From Armatimonadetes bacterium 55-13 (GTDB taxonomy: Bacteria; Armatimonadota; Fimbriimonadia; Fimbriimonadales; Fimbriimonadaceae): 64,000 bases of DNA. The stretch's first letter is position 1, and each line of letters begins with the position of its first letter. Shown here in pieces: positions 1 to 8,150 of the stretch. Under the pieces are notes generated by a model. That model saw only the letters and a program-made list of their open reading frames with translations. It was not told the origin of the DNA and did no database searches. The stretch spans positions 514,150-578,149 of the forward strand of contig MKRX01000006.1 in the NCBI GenBank assembly GCA_001898035.1, given 5' to 3'. The position numbers and the translations under genes were made by a program.

Positions 1-861
1 CACCACGCCTCGAACGTCGGGAAGATGTTTCGGCCCGACATGGCGCCATTACTACCGAATTACCGCCACTTGCCGATCGGATACAACGGCCGAGCATCTA
101 GCGTGATCGTCAGTGGAGAATCGATTACTCGTCCGAAGGGTCAAACCAAGGCTCCCGATGCAGATGCTCCCTCCTTCGGTCCCACTCGGGAGTTGGATTT
201 TGAACTGGAAATGGGGTTTTTCACGGGCCGCAGTAATGAAATGGGGGAACCCATCTCCATCGAGCAAGCGGAAGACTTCATGTTTGGCCTCGTTCTGGTC
301 AACGACTGGTCAGCCCGGGACGTTCAGCGTTGGGAGTATCAACCGCTTGGGCCATTTCTGGCGAAGAGCTTTGCGACTTCCATTTCGCCTTATGTCGTGA
401 CCTTGGACGCGCTCGAGCCTTGGAGATTGGAGGGAATGCCGCAAGAGCCGGGCGTCTTGCCACATCTACGCAACCCTGGTCCATCCCACTTCGATATCCA
501 ACTTGAGGTTTCGATTCAGAGTGAACAAATGACCAAACCCCAGGTGATTAGCCGTTCTAATAGCAAATATCTGTATTGGTCGTTCGCCCAGCAGCTTGCG
601 CATCAAACCTCGAATGGAACCCCAGTGGAGTCTGCCGACCTCTATGCCTCCGGCACCATTTCCGGGGAGTCTGAAGATTCGTTCGGCTCAATGCTTGAGC
701 TCTGCTGGAAAGGTACGAAGCCGATAACCCTCCATGAGACTGGGGAGACCCGAACGTTCCTTGCGGACGGCGACACGGTCACGATGACGGGCTGGGCTCA
801 GGGAGATGGCTACCGCGTCGGATTCGGCGATGTAAGCGCCAAGATTTTGCCAGCAAAGTAA
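1..861 (+). CDS. fahA: Fumarylacetoacetase, C-terminal part (gene enters from the left edge)
   Basis: Cleaves fumarylacetoacetate to fumarate and acetoacetate, the last step of tyrosine/homogentisate breakdown in the cytosol. The frame is open from base 1 and reads HHASNVGKMFRPDM before the first Met at 25, matching the family's conserved HATNVG(I)MFR stretch, so the true start lies outside the window. Visible family motifs are LPIGYNGRASSVIVSG, the metal-binding acidic stretch ELDFELEMGFF, and LVNDWSARDVQRWEYQPLGPF. The C-terminal half of a roughly 420-residue enzyme is present; only the N-terminal SH3-like domain and the first metal ligand are missing. Identity is secure; the whole-gene length is not visible. 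Confidence 0.93.
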   Translation, partial: HHASNVGKMFRPDMAPLLPNYRHLPIGYNGRASSVIVSGESITRPKGQTKAPDADAPSFGPTRELDFELEMGFFTGRSNEMGEPISIEQAEDFMFGLVLVNDWSARDVQRWEYQPLGPFLAKSFATSISPYVVTLDALEPWRLEGMPQEPGVLPHLRNPGPSHFDIQLEVSIQSEQMTKPQVISRSNSKYLYWSFAQQLAHQTSNGTPVESADLYASGTISGESEDSFGSMLELCWKGTKPITLHETGETRTFLADGDTVTMTGWAQGDGYRVGFGDVSAKILPAK

Positions 862-930
862 TCCTCATTAAAACGGGAACTCCAGAATGCACATTTTCGA
901 TAATATGTGTATTCCATTGAGGATTTACTT

Positions 931-2007
931 ATGTTTACACCCGTAGCTCTTGCATGCTTGCTTATTGGTTCTGGGATCAACTCGGCTTCGCCACAAACCC
1001 CAGCCACTGAATTCACCCTCGACAAAGCTTATCGAACCCAGACCATCGATGCCCTTTGCAAGGCGATCAATGATCGCTACGTGTTTCCTGAAGTCGCAAA
1101 GAAGATGGAAACCGACCTCCGGAAGAGGATGGCTGAGGGCGAGTTTGATACCCTGGAATCCGGCGCAGACTTTGCGATACGAGTCAACGAGTTGCTGAAA
1201 TCTCAGGTGACCGATGCGCATCTTCGATTTCGATTTAGTCCGGATGTCCTTCCCGTTCGAAAGAATCCAGGGCAACCTTCTGAGGATGAGATCAAACGCG
1301 CAAGTGAGCAATCGAGAGTTTCCAATGCCGGTTTTGAGGCCGTTGAGCGGCTGCCTGGCAACATTGGATACGTTCGTTTCAACTACTTTGACGATCCGAG
1401 TGAGATGAAGCGTCCGACTGCGGCAGTCTTTAGGTTCCTTGCCAATACGGATGCCCTCATCATTGATCTTCGCCAAAACGGAGGCGGTGATCCGGCCGGC
1501 GTTCAACTGTTCTGCAGCTATTTGTTCGGAGCCAAACCAGTCCATCTGAACAGCATTTACTTTAGAAACGGCGCCTCGGGGACCACAACCGATTTCTGGA
1601 CTCTTAAGACCATCGACGGACCTCGATATCTGAACAAGGATGTCTATGTCCTCACGTCCAAGAACACTGGTTCTGGGGCCGAAGAGTGCGCTTACGATCT
1701 TCAAAATCTCAAGCGCGCGACGATCGTTGGCGAACCCACCTGGGGCGGGGCAAATCCGGGAGGCACCGTGAGGTTGAACGATCACTTCTCGATCTTTATC
1801 CCGAGTGGCCGAGCAATCAATCCCTACACCAAGACGAATTGGGAGGGAACGGGGGTGAAGCCAGACATTGCAGAAAATCCCGACACGTCCCTCAAAGCAA
1901 CCCATATTCTTGCGCTGAAGGCTCTGCTGGCCAAGGCAAAGGATCCAGACGCCAAACAGCGTCTTGAGGCGAGCATTAAGCAAATCGCAGGTGAAACCTC
2001 GAACTAA
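931..2007 (+). CDS. Secreted S41-family (tail-specific/IRBP-like) peptidase
   Basis: A serine protease of family S41, probably exported. The ATG at 931 is preferred over a GTG at 907 because GAGGA lies 7 bases before it and the resulting N-terminus (MFTPVALACLLIGSG) is a signal peptide. An N-terminal helical region (about residues 30-120, with the IRBP-like 'INDRYVFPEVAKKM' pattern) is followed by the catalytic core: DALIIDLRQNGGGDP, then SKNTGSGAEECAYDLQ with the likely catalytic Ser, and IVGEPTWGGANPGG. No PDZ domain is evident between them, as in the retinoid-binding-protein-like subgroup. The substrate is unknown. It sits alone between fahA and a DapA-family gene. Confidence 0.85.
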   Translation: MFTPVALACLLIGSGINSASPQTPATEFTLDKAYRTQTIDALCKAINDRYVFPEVAKKMETDLRKRMAEGEFDTLESGADFAIRVNELLKSQVTDAHLRFRFSPDVLPVRKNPGQPSEDEIKRASEQSRVSNAGFEAVERLPGNIGYVRFNYFDDPSEMKRPTAAVFRFLANTDALIIDLRQNGGGDPAGVQLFCSYLFGAKPVHLNSIYFRNGASGTTTDFWTLKTIDGPRYLNKDVYVLTSKNTGSGAEECAYDLQNLKRATIVGEPTWGGANPGGTVRLNDHFSIFIPSGRAINPYTKTNWEGTGVKPDIAENPDTSLKATHILALKALLAKAKDPDAKQRLEASIKQIAGETSN

Positions 2008-2015
2008 GTCGTGTC

Positions 2016-2021
2016 TATACT
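2016..2021 (+). promoter_or_regulatory. Putative -10 hexamer for the DapA-family gene
   Basis: TATACT ends five bases before the ATG at 2027. GAGG also occurs in the gap, so a leaderless start is possible but not the only reading. Confidence 0.35.
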
Positions 2022-2026
2022 GAGGC

Positions 2027-2908
2027 ATGCCCCAAATCGGCGTCTATCCTGCCTCGGTGACACCCATGAATTCGGACGGCTCGGTGGATTCACCGAGCCT
2101 CATCCGACTCCTAGCTCACTTTAAGGCTTCCGGTTGCAAGGGCGCGGTATTGGCGGGTACGAACGGAGAGGGTCCCTCGCTCAGTTCGGTCGAGAAGCGG
2201 GACATGGTTCGTGTTTCCGTCCCCGTGTTCGCAGACTTTGAGATCATTGTCGGGATCGCTACCGCCTCTTTGCCCGATGCGATTTGGCTCTCCCAGCAGT
2301 CTCACAAAGCGGGAGCTTCCGCCGCTCTCGTCATGGCGCCCAGCTACTTTCGCGAAGCTTCTGTTGAAGGACTCTGCGCATGGTTTGAGTCCCTCTTCGA
2401 GGAGTCAGATCTGCCCGTGCTGGTTTATAACTTCCCGCAACGCACAGGCATCGAGATCGGGGCTTCTATGATTGAGCGGCTTGCGAAGCACCCTCAAATG
2501 ATCGGGCTGAAAGACAGCAGCGGCAACGCCGCCAATATCCGGGACTATGCCAAGGCTCTGGAGGGGACGGACAAAATGATGTACGTCGGAAACGAAACCC
2601 TTCTGTGGGATGCGTTAGAGGCGGGCTGGGCAGGGACCATCAGTGGCGCGGCCAACTGCATCGCTCCCTGGCTGGCAGCCGTGATCCAGGATTACTCAGA
2701 AGGCAACACCGAATCGGCACGAACCAAGTTTGAGCTAACCCTGAAGGGAATTGACGCGCTCAGAGGTGTTCCTCAACCCCAAATCAACAAGGCCGTACTT
2801 GAGCGAATGGAGATTCTCCCGAATAGCTCAGTCAGGCTGCCACTTCAGCAGGCGCCTATTGAACAAGTGACCAAGGCGTGGGCTGACTTGGAATCGCTAA
2901 GGTCCTAG
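2027..2908 (+). CDS. Dihydrodipicolinate synthase / N-acetylneuraminate lyase family aldolase
   Basis: A class I aldolase of the DapA/NanA (beta/alpha)8 family, 293 residues, the usual family length. It carries the N-terminal GVYPASVTPM, the pyruvate-carboxylate-binding loop GTNGEGPSLS, VLVYNFP with the active-site Tyr, and GLKDSSGN with the Schiff-base Lys. DapA proper normally has GTTGE in the loop. GTNGE and the lone context (no lysine genes nearby) make a sugar-acid or other 2-keto acid aldolase at least as likely, so no gene symbol is given. Its stop overlaps the stop of the convergent gene at 2905 by 4 bases. Confidence 0.85.
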   Translation: MPQIGVYPASVTPMNSDGSVDSPSLIRLLAHFKASGCKGAVLAGTNGEGPSLSSVEKRDMVRVSVPVFADFEIIVGIATASLPDAIWLSQQSHKAGASAALVMAPSYFREASVEGLCAWFESLFEESDLPVLVYNFPQRTGIEIGASMIERLAKHPQMIGLKDSSGNAANIRDYAKALEGTDKMMYVGNETLLWDALEAGWAGTISGAANCIAPWLAAVIQDYSEGNTESARTKFELTLKGIDALRGVPQPQINKAVLERMEILPNSSVRLPLQQAPIEQVTKAWADLESLRS

Positions 2909-3471
2909 TTGGATTCCAACTCTTCGCATGCCTTTTCGCCAAGGTGCTTCCACTCTTCGGCGGTCATGTCTTTTCGGATCCTATCGATGTCGATTCGGTA
3001 GACCTCAAGCATCTGCCGAATGGCTTCTCGATCTTCGGGAGTCTTAGCCTCCGCCAACTCCATTCTCAAGGCAGACATTCTTCTGAGCAGGGAGTCCAAT
3101 CGGTCGTGGATGGGCATTGCTCTTGCTCCGGCATAGGCGGGCATTGCAAGCGCAGGAAAAACCACGACGAGGCCGATCGCGGTCGCCAAGGTGGAAATCA
3201 GCACTCTGGCTTTAAACAAACGTCGCTTAATTGCCCCGCAAGGCTGGGTAAGAATCGTTCCATCCGCCCTTCGGTAGAAGCGAAGACATACCTTTCCGCC
3301 TGTGCCTTCAATGAACTTTACAGCCTCATCGCGACTCATGCCGGAAATGTTGTAAACATTGCGTTCGCACAGGGAGCAGTGGCGCACCCGCTCATCCCCC
3401 GACATAGTTTTCCAATCGGCGGGGCAATGAAAGGCGAGCTTGACTTCACTTAGCGCATCTGGACGGGCCAC
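2905..3471 (-). CDS. Uncharacterised cysteine-motif membrane protein
   Basis: Function not recognised. Residues 13-75 hold a compact cysteine-bearing segment (FHCPADWKTMSGDERVRHC, CERNVYNISGM, then KVCLRFYRRADG and TQPCGA). Similar segments occur in uncharacterised proteins of Planctomycetes-like and related bacteria. One transmembrane segment (about residues 90-110, VLISTLATAIGLVVVFPALAM) follows, then a charged helical tail with 'EDREAIRQMLEVYRID'. The four or five Cys could bind a metal. It lies 12 bases downstream of the ROK kinase gene on the same strand and is probably co-transcribed with it. Confidence 0.7.
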   Translation of the reverse strand: MARPDALSEVKLAFHCPADWKTMSGDERVRHCSLCERNVYNISGMSRDEAVKFIEGTGGKVCLRFYRRADGTILTQPCGAIKRRLFKARVLISTLATAIGLVVVFPALAMPAYAGARAMPIHDRLDSLLRRMSALRMELAEAKTPEDREAIRQMLEVYRIDIDRIRKDMTAEEWKHLGEKACEELESN

Positions 3472-3483
3472 TATAATCCCATC

Positions 3484-4383
3484 TTACGACAGGTTCAGGA
3501 GCGCGGCGCCAAAAACTCCCGCGCTATCGCCCAAGGTCGGTTTGACCAGATTAATCGAGGGTTCAGGGTTAAAAATCCAGGGCAGGGCGGCCCGCCCCCC
3601 TTCTATCGAGAGCTCGTCAATATTTCCGACACCGCCTCCGAGGATGATGACGTCGGGATCAAGGACGTTGACGATGGGGCCAATCGCTTTTCCGAAGGAT
3701 TCAAAAAGGTGCGTGAGCGTGGTCGCGGCATGAGGATCGTTCCCAGCGCGCCAACCGGCGACGATCTCGGGCAGACGCTTCCTCTGTCCAGAGAATGATT
3801 CATAGAACCGCTCGAGGAAGGGTCCCGACAGAACGGTTTCCACGCAACCCTTGCGCCCACAGTAGCAGTCCAGACCATCCGGTTCGAGCAGGTTGTGTCC
3901 CCATTCGCCGGCAATGCCTTGCCGCCCATTCAACACCTTTCCATCCACCACCAAGCCGCCGCCGACTCCCGTGCCCATGATGATTCCAAAGACGATTCGG
4001 CTTCCCTTTCCCGCGCCGAGGCGAGCTTCGGCCAGGGCAAAGCAATTGGCATCGTTGGCCATGTGGACGGGAATACCGAGCCTGGTTGAGAGGTCTGACT
4101 GAAGCGGTTGACCATTCAGGCTTGTTGTATTAGCTCCCCGCATGAGCCCACTTGCCGGATCGACGGTGCCCGGAGTTCCTATCCCGACCGATCTCGGTCG
4201 AGATTGAACCTCCTCAGAGACGAGATCGAGCAATTCGGCGATACGCCCTATAATGTGATCGTATCCCTGGTCTGCCTCCGTGGCGATCCTCTTGCGGCAC
4301 TTCACCTCCAGGTGATCTTCCGCAAGAGTCGCCACCGCGCACTCAATCTTCGTTCCGCCTAAATCAATGCCCCAAAGGTCCAC
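3484..4383 (-). CDS. ROK-family sugar kinase
   Basis: Phosphorylates a hexose or N-acetylhexosamine with ATP. GTG start at 4383. The N-terminal phosphate loop is GIDLGGTKIECAV; the hinge reads IIMGTGVGGGLVVDGKV; the ROK zinc site is complete (His in EWGHNLLEPDG, then CYCGRKGCVE). A second nucleotide motif, VIILGGGVGN, is near the C-terminus. At 299 residues it matches glucokinase, fructokinase and N-acetylglucosamine kinase members, and the sequence alone does not decide between them. No N-terminal helix-turn-helix is present, so it is an enzyme rather than a ROK repressor. It starts 6 bases after the Lon-N gene. Confidence 0.9.
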   Translation of the reverse strand: MDLWGIDLGGTKIECAVATLAEDHLEVKCRKRIATEADQGYDHIIGRIAELLDLVSEEVQSRPRSVGIGTPGTVDPASGLMRGANTTSLNGQPLQSDLSTRLGIPVHMANDANCFALAEARLGAGKGSRIVFGIIMGTGVGGGLVVDGKVLNGRQGIAGEWGHNLLEPDGLDCYCGRKGCVETVLSGPFLERFYESFSGQRKRLPEIVAGWRAGNDPHAATTLTHLFESFGKAIGPIVNVLDPDVIILGGGVGNIDELSIEGGRAALPWIFNPEPSINLVKPTLGDSAGVFGAALLNLS

Positions 4384-4389
4384 AGCCGA

Positions 4390-5061
4390 TTAGTTTGGCG
4401 TAATCCAGTCGCGCAGGTCTTCGCTACCGATTCGATAATGACTTGGCTGGGCAGATTCTAGATTCTGGAGTTGGAGGATGGGCATCAAGGTGTTTACACG
4501 CTCCAAAGTATCGGTCGTTTCCAACAGCCGTTGCTTAGCCAAGTTCTCCATGTGAAGCATGTTGGCAATGGTAAACGACAGCACCACGGGGTCAGTGGGC
4601 AGTTTGACCTTCACCTCAAACTCTTGGCGAGCAAAGATTTTCTGGATTAATTGTTCAAATTGATCGCGGGCCTCGATGAAAAGGGTGCGAGAGGGCTCAT
4701 CTTCATCCAGTTCCAACTCGATAACCGGCTCCACCTTGCCCACCAAATAGGGCTTTGAATCCTCGTCTAATTCCCGGATTCTGAACCTACGTTCGCCTTC
4801 GACGTGAATATCCATCCGTCCATCCTCGTAAGGAATAACACGGAGGATACGAACGACGGTACCCACCATATAGGGGGCAGCAATTCCGCCTACTTCCTCG
4901 CCCTCGCGAATGAGAACAATGCCAAAAGGTCGATCAAATTCGACGCAGGCGCGAACCATCTCGCGATATCTTTCCTCAAAGACGTGTAGCTGTAATTGAG
5001 CGTAAGGAAAGAGCACGGTGTGCAAAGGAAACAACGGGAGCTCTTCTAGGTGGCCGGACAT
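4390..5061 (-). CDS. Stand-alone Lon N-terminal (substrate-binding) domain protein
   Basis: A 223-residue protein consisting only of the Lon protease N-terminal domain (LELPLFPLHTVLFPYAQLQLHVFEERYREM at residues 6-36). No AAA+ or Ser-Lys protease domain follows. Such proteins are common in bacteria and may help substrate selection, but a role is not established. The GxVGTVVRI and GERRFRI strands of the fold are visible. TATAAT lies nine bases before the ATG and there is no Shine-Dalgarno sequence. It leads a short operon with the ROK kinase and the cysteine-motif protein. Confidence 0.88.
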   Translation of the reverse strand: MSGHLEELPLFPLHTVLFPYAQLQLHVFEERYREMVRACVEFDRPFGIVLIREGEEVGGIAAPYMVGTVVRILRVIPYEDGRMDIHVEGERRFRIRELDEDSKPYLVGKVEPVIELELDEDEPSRTLFIEARDQFEQLIQKIFARQEFEVKVKLPTDPVVLSFTIANMLHMENLAKQRLLETTDTLERVNTLMPILQLQNLESAQPSHYRIGSEDLRDWITPN

Positions 5062-5070
5062 CCCGTTTCC

Positions 5071-5076
5071 ATTATA
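5071..5076 (-). promoter_or_regulatory. -10 hexamer TATAAT before the Lon-N gene
   Basis: Perfect TATAAT on the minus strand, nine bases before the ATG at 5061. Transcription would start within a few bases of the start codon. No strong -35 is visible. Confidence 0.5.
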
Positions 5077-5166
5077 TCGCTCGTATTGCGGAAAATAAGG
5101 TTAAACCCGGTTCCCAACATCAATGCTGGGATGCATCGGAAGGCCGTTCGGAGGTAGATTCAGAAG

Positions 5167-6945
5167 GTGTCGTTGGGAGTTCCCGGAAACATGATTGAAG
5201 GTAGAGACGAGCCGCAGGATTTTGAAGCGCTGCGGAAGCAACTTGAGGAAACGAAGCGGCAGCTTGAGGAAGAACGCCAAAAGCGAAAAGACCTCGAGGG
5301 CCAGTCAACTCCTCAACCCGCCAGCGAAGCTGACAGTCGCGGCGCGGCGCGGTCAGGTGTGGATTCCAGTATGGAAGTCGCGCCGATCAACGAGGCTGAT
5401 GTCACCCTTCGCCGCCTCGTTCAACGCATCGCGATGATCCTCCAAGCTGAGAAGATCGCGATCATGTTCTATGACCGTGAGAAAGGTGAGTTGATCGGTA
5501 TCCCGCCCGCCTACGGCATCGACAATGAACACCTCGGAATTTTTCGAATTCGTGCCACTCACGGAATTTCGGGCCAAGTCTTCCGCGAAGGCGAACCCGC
5601 GATCTTCCACGATACGAGCGCCGATTCTCGCACGAAAGAAGATCCTTTTGGCCTCCTGCACGTGCAAAACGGCATTACCGTACCGCTGGTTATTGAAAAA
5701 CGCGACGAAGAGAACCGCGTTATCGATCGAACGACGATCGGCGTTCTTCACGCGTTCAACAAACGACACGGAGAAGACTTCAACGAAGAGGACGTCCGGC
5801 TCCTTGAGCGAATGGCCCGCAATGTGGGTTCCATCATTGCAAACCTTCAGATGTACCGAGAGGTCTTGGAGGAGCGTGAGGAACTCGCTCAAACGTTTGA
5901 GTCGCTAACCGCCGGTTTGATTCTGGTTTCGCCGGATGGACGACTCAGCCAGATGAATGCGTCCGCTCGCGCCATCTTCGACGCGCCCGCCGACTCGATT
6001 GGAAAGAATTATCGCGACGTCCTCAAGAATGAGGAAGTCGAGAAAATCTTCTTGGCAAACCAGCGCGGCGAGGAAACGCCTAAAACGGAAATTCACGTCA
6101 GCGTTCACAGCTACGACCGAATTTATGAAGTTCAGTCCGCTCAAGTCAAGAATGAAGAAGGACGGGGCCTTGGCATCGTCGCCATCTTTAACGATGTGAC
6201 GGACATGAAGAACATCGATAAGATGAAGTCTAGCTTCGTCGCAATGGCGTCCCACGAACTTCGAACGCCGCTCACGGCGATCAAGGGATTCTCCAGCACC
6301 CTCTTAGAAGGACTGGACGAGGACATGTATGGCAAGGAAGATCAACGCGAGTTTCTTGGCATCGTCGTCCAGGAATGCGACCGACTTCGACGACTTATCG
6401 ATGACTTGCTGAACACCAGCCGAATTGAGGCGGGCGAGTCGCTCAAGCCGAACTATAGCCGGTTCGACCTTCTTCCGTTGCTTGAGAAGTCCGTCATGGT
6501 TCAGCAACAGGCTTCTAATCGCCACAAGGTGAGCCTGGATGTTCAGGGGCCGCTACCCGCGACGATAGTAGGCGACCAGGACAAGCTCGATCAGATTCTG
6601 ACCAACTTGTTGAACAACGCCATCAAGTACTCACCGAACGGAGGCGACGTCATCGTCCATGCGAAGGTGGAGGGCGACTATCTGCTGGTGGGAGTTGAAG
6701 ACCAAGGTCTTGGTATTCCAAAGGATCATCTCAGCAGGGTCTTCGAGAAGTTCCACCGTGTGAATAACGAGGACAACCGAAAGATCTACGGCACGGGTCT
6801 GGGCCTGTTCTTGGTAAAGCACCTTGTTGAAAAGGTCCACATGGGCGAAATTTGGGCAGAATCGGAAGTCGGAAAGGGATCTACCTTCTTGTTCCGAATT
6901 CCATTAGAGCTCGACATCGAAAAGGCTAAAGCCTCCAACGATTAA
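5167..6945 (+). CDS. Soluble sensor histidine kinase (GAF-PAS-HisKA-HATPase)
   Basis: A cytosolic two-component sensor of 592 residues. It has an N-terminal coiled coil (about 15-50), a GAF domain (about 85-235), a PAS domain (about 245-360), then HisKA with the H-box VAMASHELRTPLTAIKGF (phospho-acceptor His near 363) and the ATPase domain. The latter shows the N-box ILTNLLNNAIKYSPNGG, the G1 box VEDQGLGIPKDH and the G2 box GTGLGLFLVKHLVEK. No membrane segment is present, so the GAF or PAS domain probably senses an internal signal. The GTG at 5167 is chosen because GGAGGT lies 11 bases upstream; an ATG at 5191 is an alternative. No response regulator is adjacent. A terminator follows directly. 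Confidence 0.92.
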   Translation: MSLGVPGNMIEGRDEPQDFEALRKQLEETKRQLEEERQKRKDLEGQSTPQPASEADSRGAARSGVDSSMEVAPINEADVTLRRLVQRIAMILQAEKIAIMFYDREKGELIGIPPAYGIDNEHLGIFRIRATHGISGQVFREGEPAIFHDTSADSRTKEDPFGLLHVQNGITVPLVIEKRDEENRVIDRTTIGVLHAFNKRHGEDFNEEDVRLLERMARNVGSIIANLQMYREVLEEREELAQTFESLTAGLILVSPDGRLSQMNASARAIFDAPADSIGKNYRDVLKNEEVEKIFLANQRGEETPKTEIHVSVHSYDRIYEVQSAQVKNEEGRGLGIVAIFNDVTDMKNIDKMKSSFVAMASHELRTPLTAIKGFSSTLLEGLDEDMYGKEDQREFLGIVVQECDRLRRLIDDLLNTSRIEAGESLKPNYSRFDLLPLLEKSVMVQQQASNRHKVSLDVQGPLPATIVGDQDKLDQILTNLLNNAIKYSPNGGDVIVHAKVEGDYLLVGVEDQGLGIPKDHLSRVFEKFHRVNNEDNRKIYGTGLGLFLVKHLVEKVHMGEIWAESEVGKGSTFLFRIPLELDIEKAKASND

Positions 6946-6949
6946 GCCC

Positions 6950-6994
6950 AAAAAAAGACGGCTCGTTTGCATCATCGCGAACGGGCCGTCTTTC
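6950..6994 (+). terminator. Rho-independent terminator after the histidine kinase
   Basis: AAAGACGGCTCGTTTGC pairs with GCGAACGGGCCGTCTTT (two G-U pairs) around a short loop, followed by TTTC. It lies just after the kinase stop codon and rules out translation starts inside it for the next gene. Confidence 0.75.
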
Positions 6995-7035
6995 ACTATC
7001 TTATCGGTCCATGCTCCACAAAAGATAGGTTTTGC

Positions 7036-7041
7036 TATTCT
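7036..7041 (+). promoter_or_regulatory. Putative -10 hexamer before the 7048 gene
   Basis: TATTCT, six bases before the GTG at 7048. No Shine-Dalgarno sequence lies between them. Confidence 0.4.
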
Positions 7042-7047
7042 ATTGAA

Positions 7048-7515
7048 GTGAAAACGGTTTGGATTATCCTTTGGGTTTTGGTCGGCCTCGCGCTGGTTTG
7101 CTGCGGCGGCGTTTTCTTCATGGGAAGAGGCCTCTTTAATGCCGTTGCCGAGAATAACAACGCGGCGGATGCCTTCTCGCTGAAGGTGTTCAAAGAAGTC
7201 TCTGCCGAGTGGGATCCCTCAGTTCTCACGTCCTATGCTTCACCGGAATTCAAGCGAGACGTATCCGAGTCTCAACTCAAAAACCTGATGAAGACTCTTT
7301 CCCAAAAGCTGGGCAAAGGAAAGAAGGCGGCCGAATTTTCCGCCACTAACACGTCGTCCCGCATCGAAAACGGGGACTCTTATATCTTGATTTCAACGGA
7401 ATCTACCGCTGAATTTGAGAAAGGCACGGGAAAGGTCCGGATGCAGGTGATCAAACGAGACGACAAGTGGAGCGTTCTTAGCTTCTATGTCGATTCGGAA
7501 GCGCTCAAGAAGTAG
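7048..7515 (+). CDS. Uncharacterised membrane-anchored protein
   Basis: Function not recognised. The GTG at 7048 (reading MKTVWIILWVLVGL) is chosen because the longer reading frame would start inside the terminator at 6950-6994. One N-terminal membrane segment (residues about 3-25, including a CCGG stretch) anchors a 130-residue extracytoplasmic domain. That domain's pattern (FKEVSAEWDPSVLTSYASPEF, then a strand-rich C-terminal half ending DDKWSVLSFYVDS) recalls small NTF2-like or DUF4019-like domains, but this is only a resemblance. Its 3' end overlaps the convergent amidotransferase gene by 11 bases. Confidence 0.7.
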   Translation: MKTVWIILWVLVGLALVCCGGVFFMGRGLFNAVAENNNAADAFSLKVFKEVSAEWDPSVLTSYASPEFKRDVSESQLKNLMKTLSQKLGKGKKAAEFSATNTSSRIENGDSYILISTESTAEFEKGTGKVRMQVIKRDDKWSVLSFYVDSEALKK

Positions 7516-8119
7516 CCGCCGTGGCGGACTTTTGAACCCGAATCACGAAATTCTTCACGATAGTGAAGCCTTCTTCGGTTAGCACGGATTCGGGATGAAA
7601 TTGGACGCCCTCGATAGGCAACGATTCATGACGCAAACCCATGATTTCCCCGTCGTCGTCAGCTGTGGCGGTGACGATGAATCCGGGCGGCACCGAGTCC
7701 TTTGTGACCACTAACGAATGATATCGAATGGCGCGGAAGGGATTTGGCATTCCTTCGAACAATCCTTTTCCGTCATGGCTGACCATGGACGCTTTGCCAT
7801 GCATGATATTGCGCGCTTGCTTGACAACCCCTCCGGCAACCTGTCCAATGGCCTGATGGCCCAGGCAGACTCCAAACAAGGGCACCTCAAGAGCCAGGCT
7901 CCTTTGATTAAGGGCGGCCTTGAGAATGTCGAGGCAAACCCCGGATTGGTCTGGCGTACATGGTCCCGGCGAAAGCATGATGCCAGCAGGGCGCAATCTC
8001 TCGATCTCTTCGAGCGTGATTTCATTGTTGCGTCGAACAACCACCTCGACATCGCACAGCCCCAAATACTGCACAAGGTTGTAGGTGAAGGAGTCGAAGT
8101 TGTCGATGACGAGGATCAC
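7505..8119 (-). CDS. trpG/pabA: Anthranilate / aminodeoxychorismate synthase glutamine amidotransferase subunit
   Basis: A class I glutamine amidotransferase that supplies ammonia to a chorismate-using synthase for tryptophan or folate. Hallmarks are MILVIDNFDSFTYNLVQYL at the N-terminus, the oxyanion motif LSPGPCTPDQSG, the nucleophile GVCLGHQAIG, RYHSLVV, and the His-Glu pair in GVQFHPESVLT. At 204 residues it is full length. The large subunit (TrpE or PabB) is not in the window, so whether it serves tryptophan or folate is undecided; many bacteria use one subunit for both. GTG start at 8119, with TAAACT three bases upstream. Confidence 0.92.
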   Translation of the reverse strand: MILVIDNFDSFTYNLVQYLGLCDVEVVVRRNNEITLEEIERLRPAGIMLSPGPCTPDQSGVCLDILKAALNQRSLALEVPLFGVCLGHQAIGQVAGGVVKQARNIMHGKASMVSHDGKGLFEGMPNPFRAIRYHSLVVTKDSVPPGFIVTATADDDGEIMGLRHESLPIEGVQFHPESVLTEEGFTIVKNFVIRVQKSATAATS

Positions 8120-8150
8120 AGAGTTAGTTTATCGCCCTCCGACATCTCAA

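Noticed and set aside
925-2028. A 367-residue minus-strand frame over the S41 peptidase
   Set aside because: The plus strand has complete S41 motifs and a signal peptide. The minus frame has no domain pattern.
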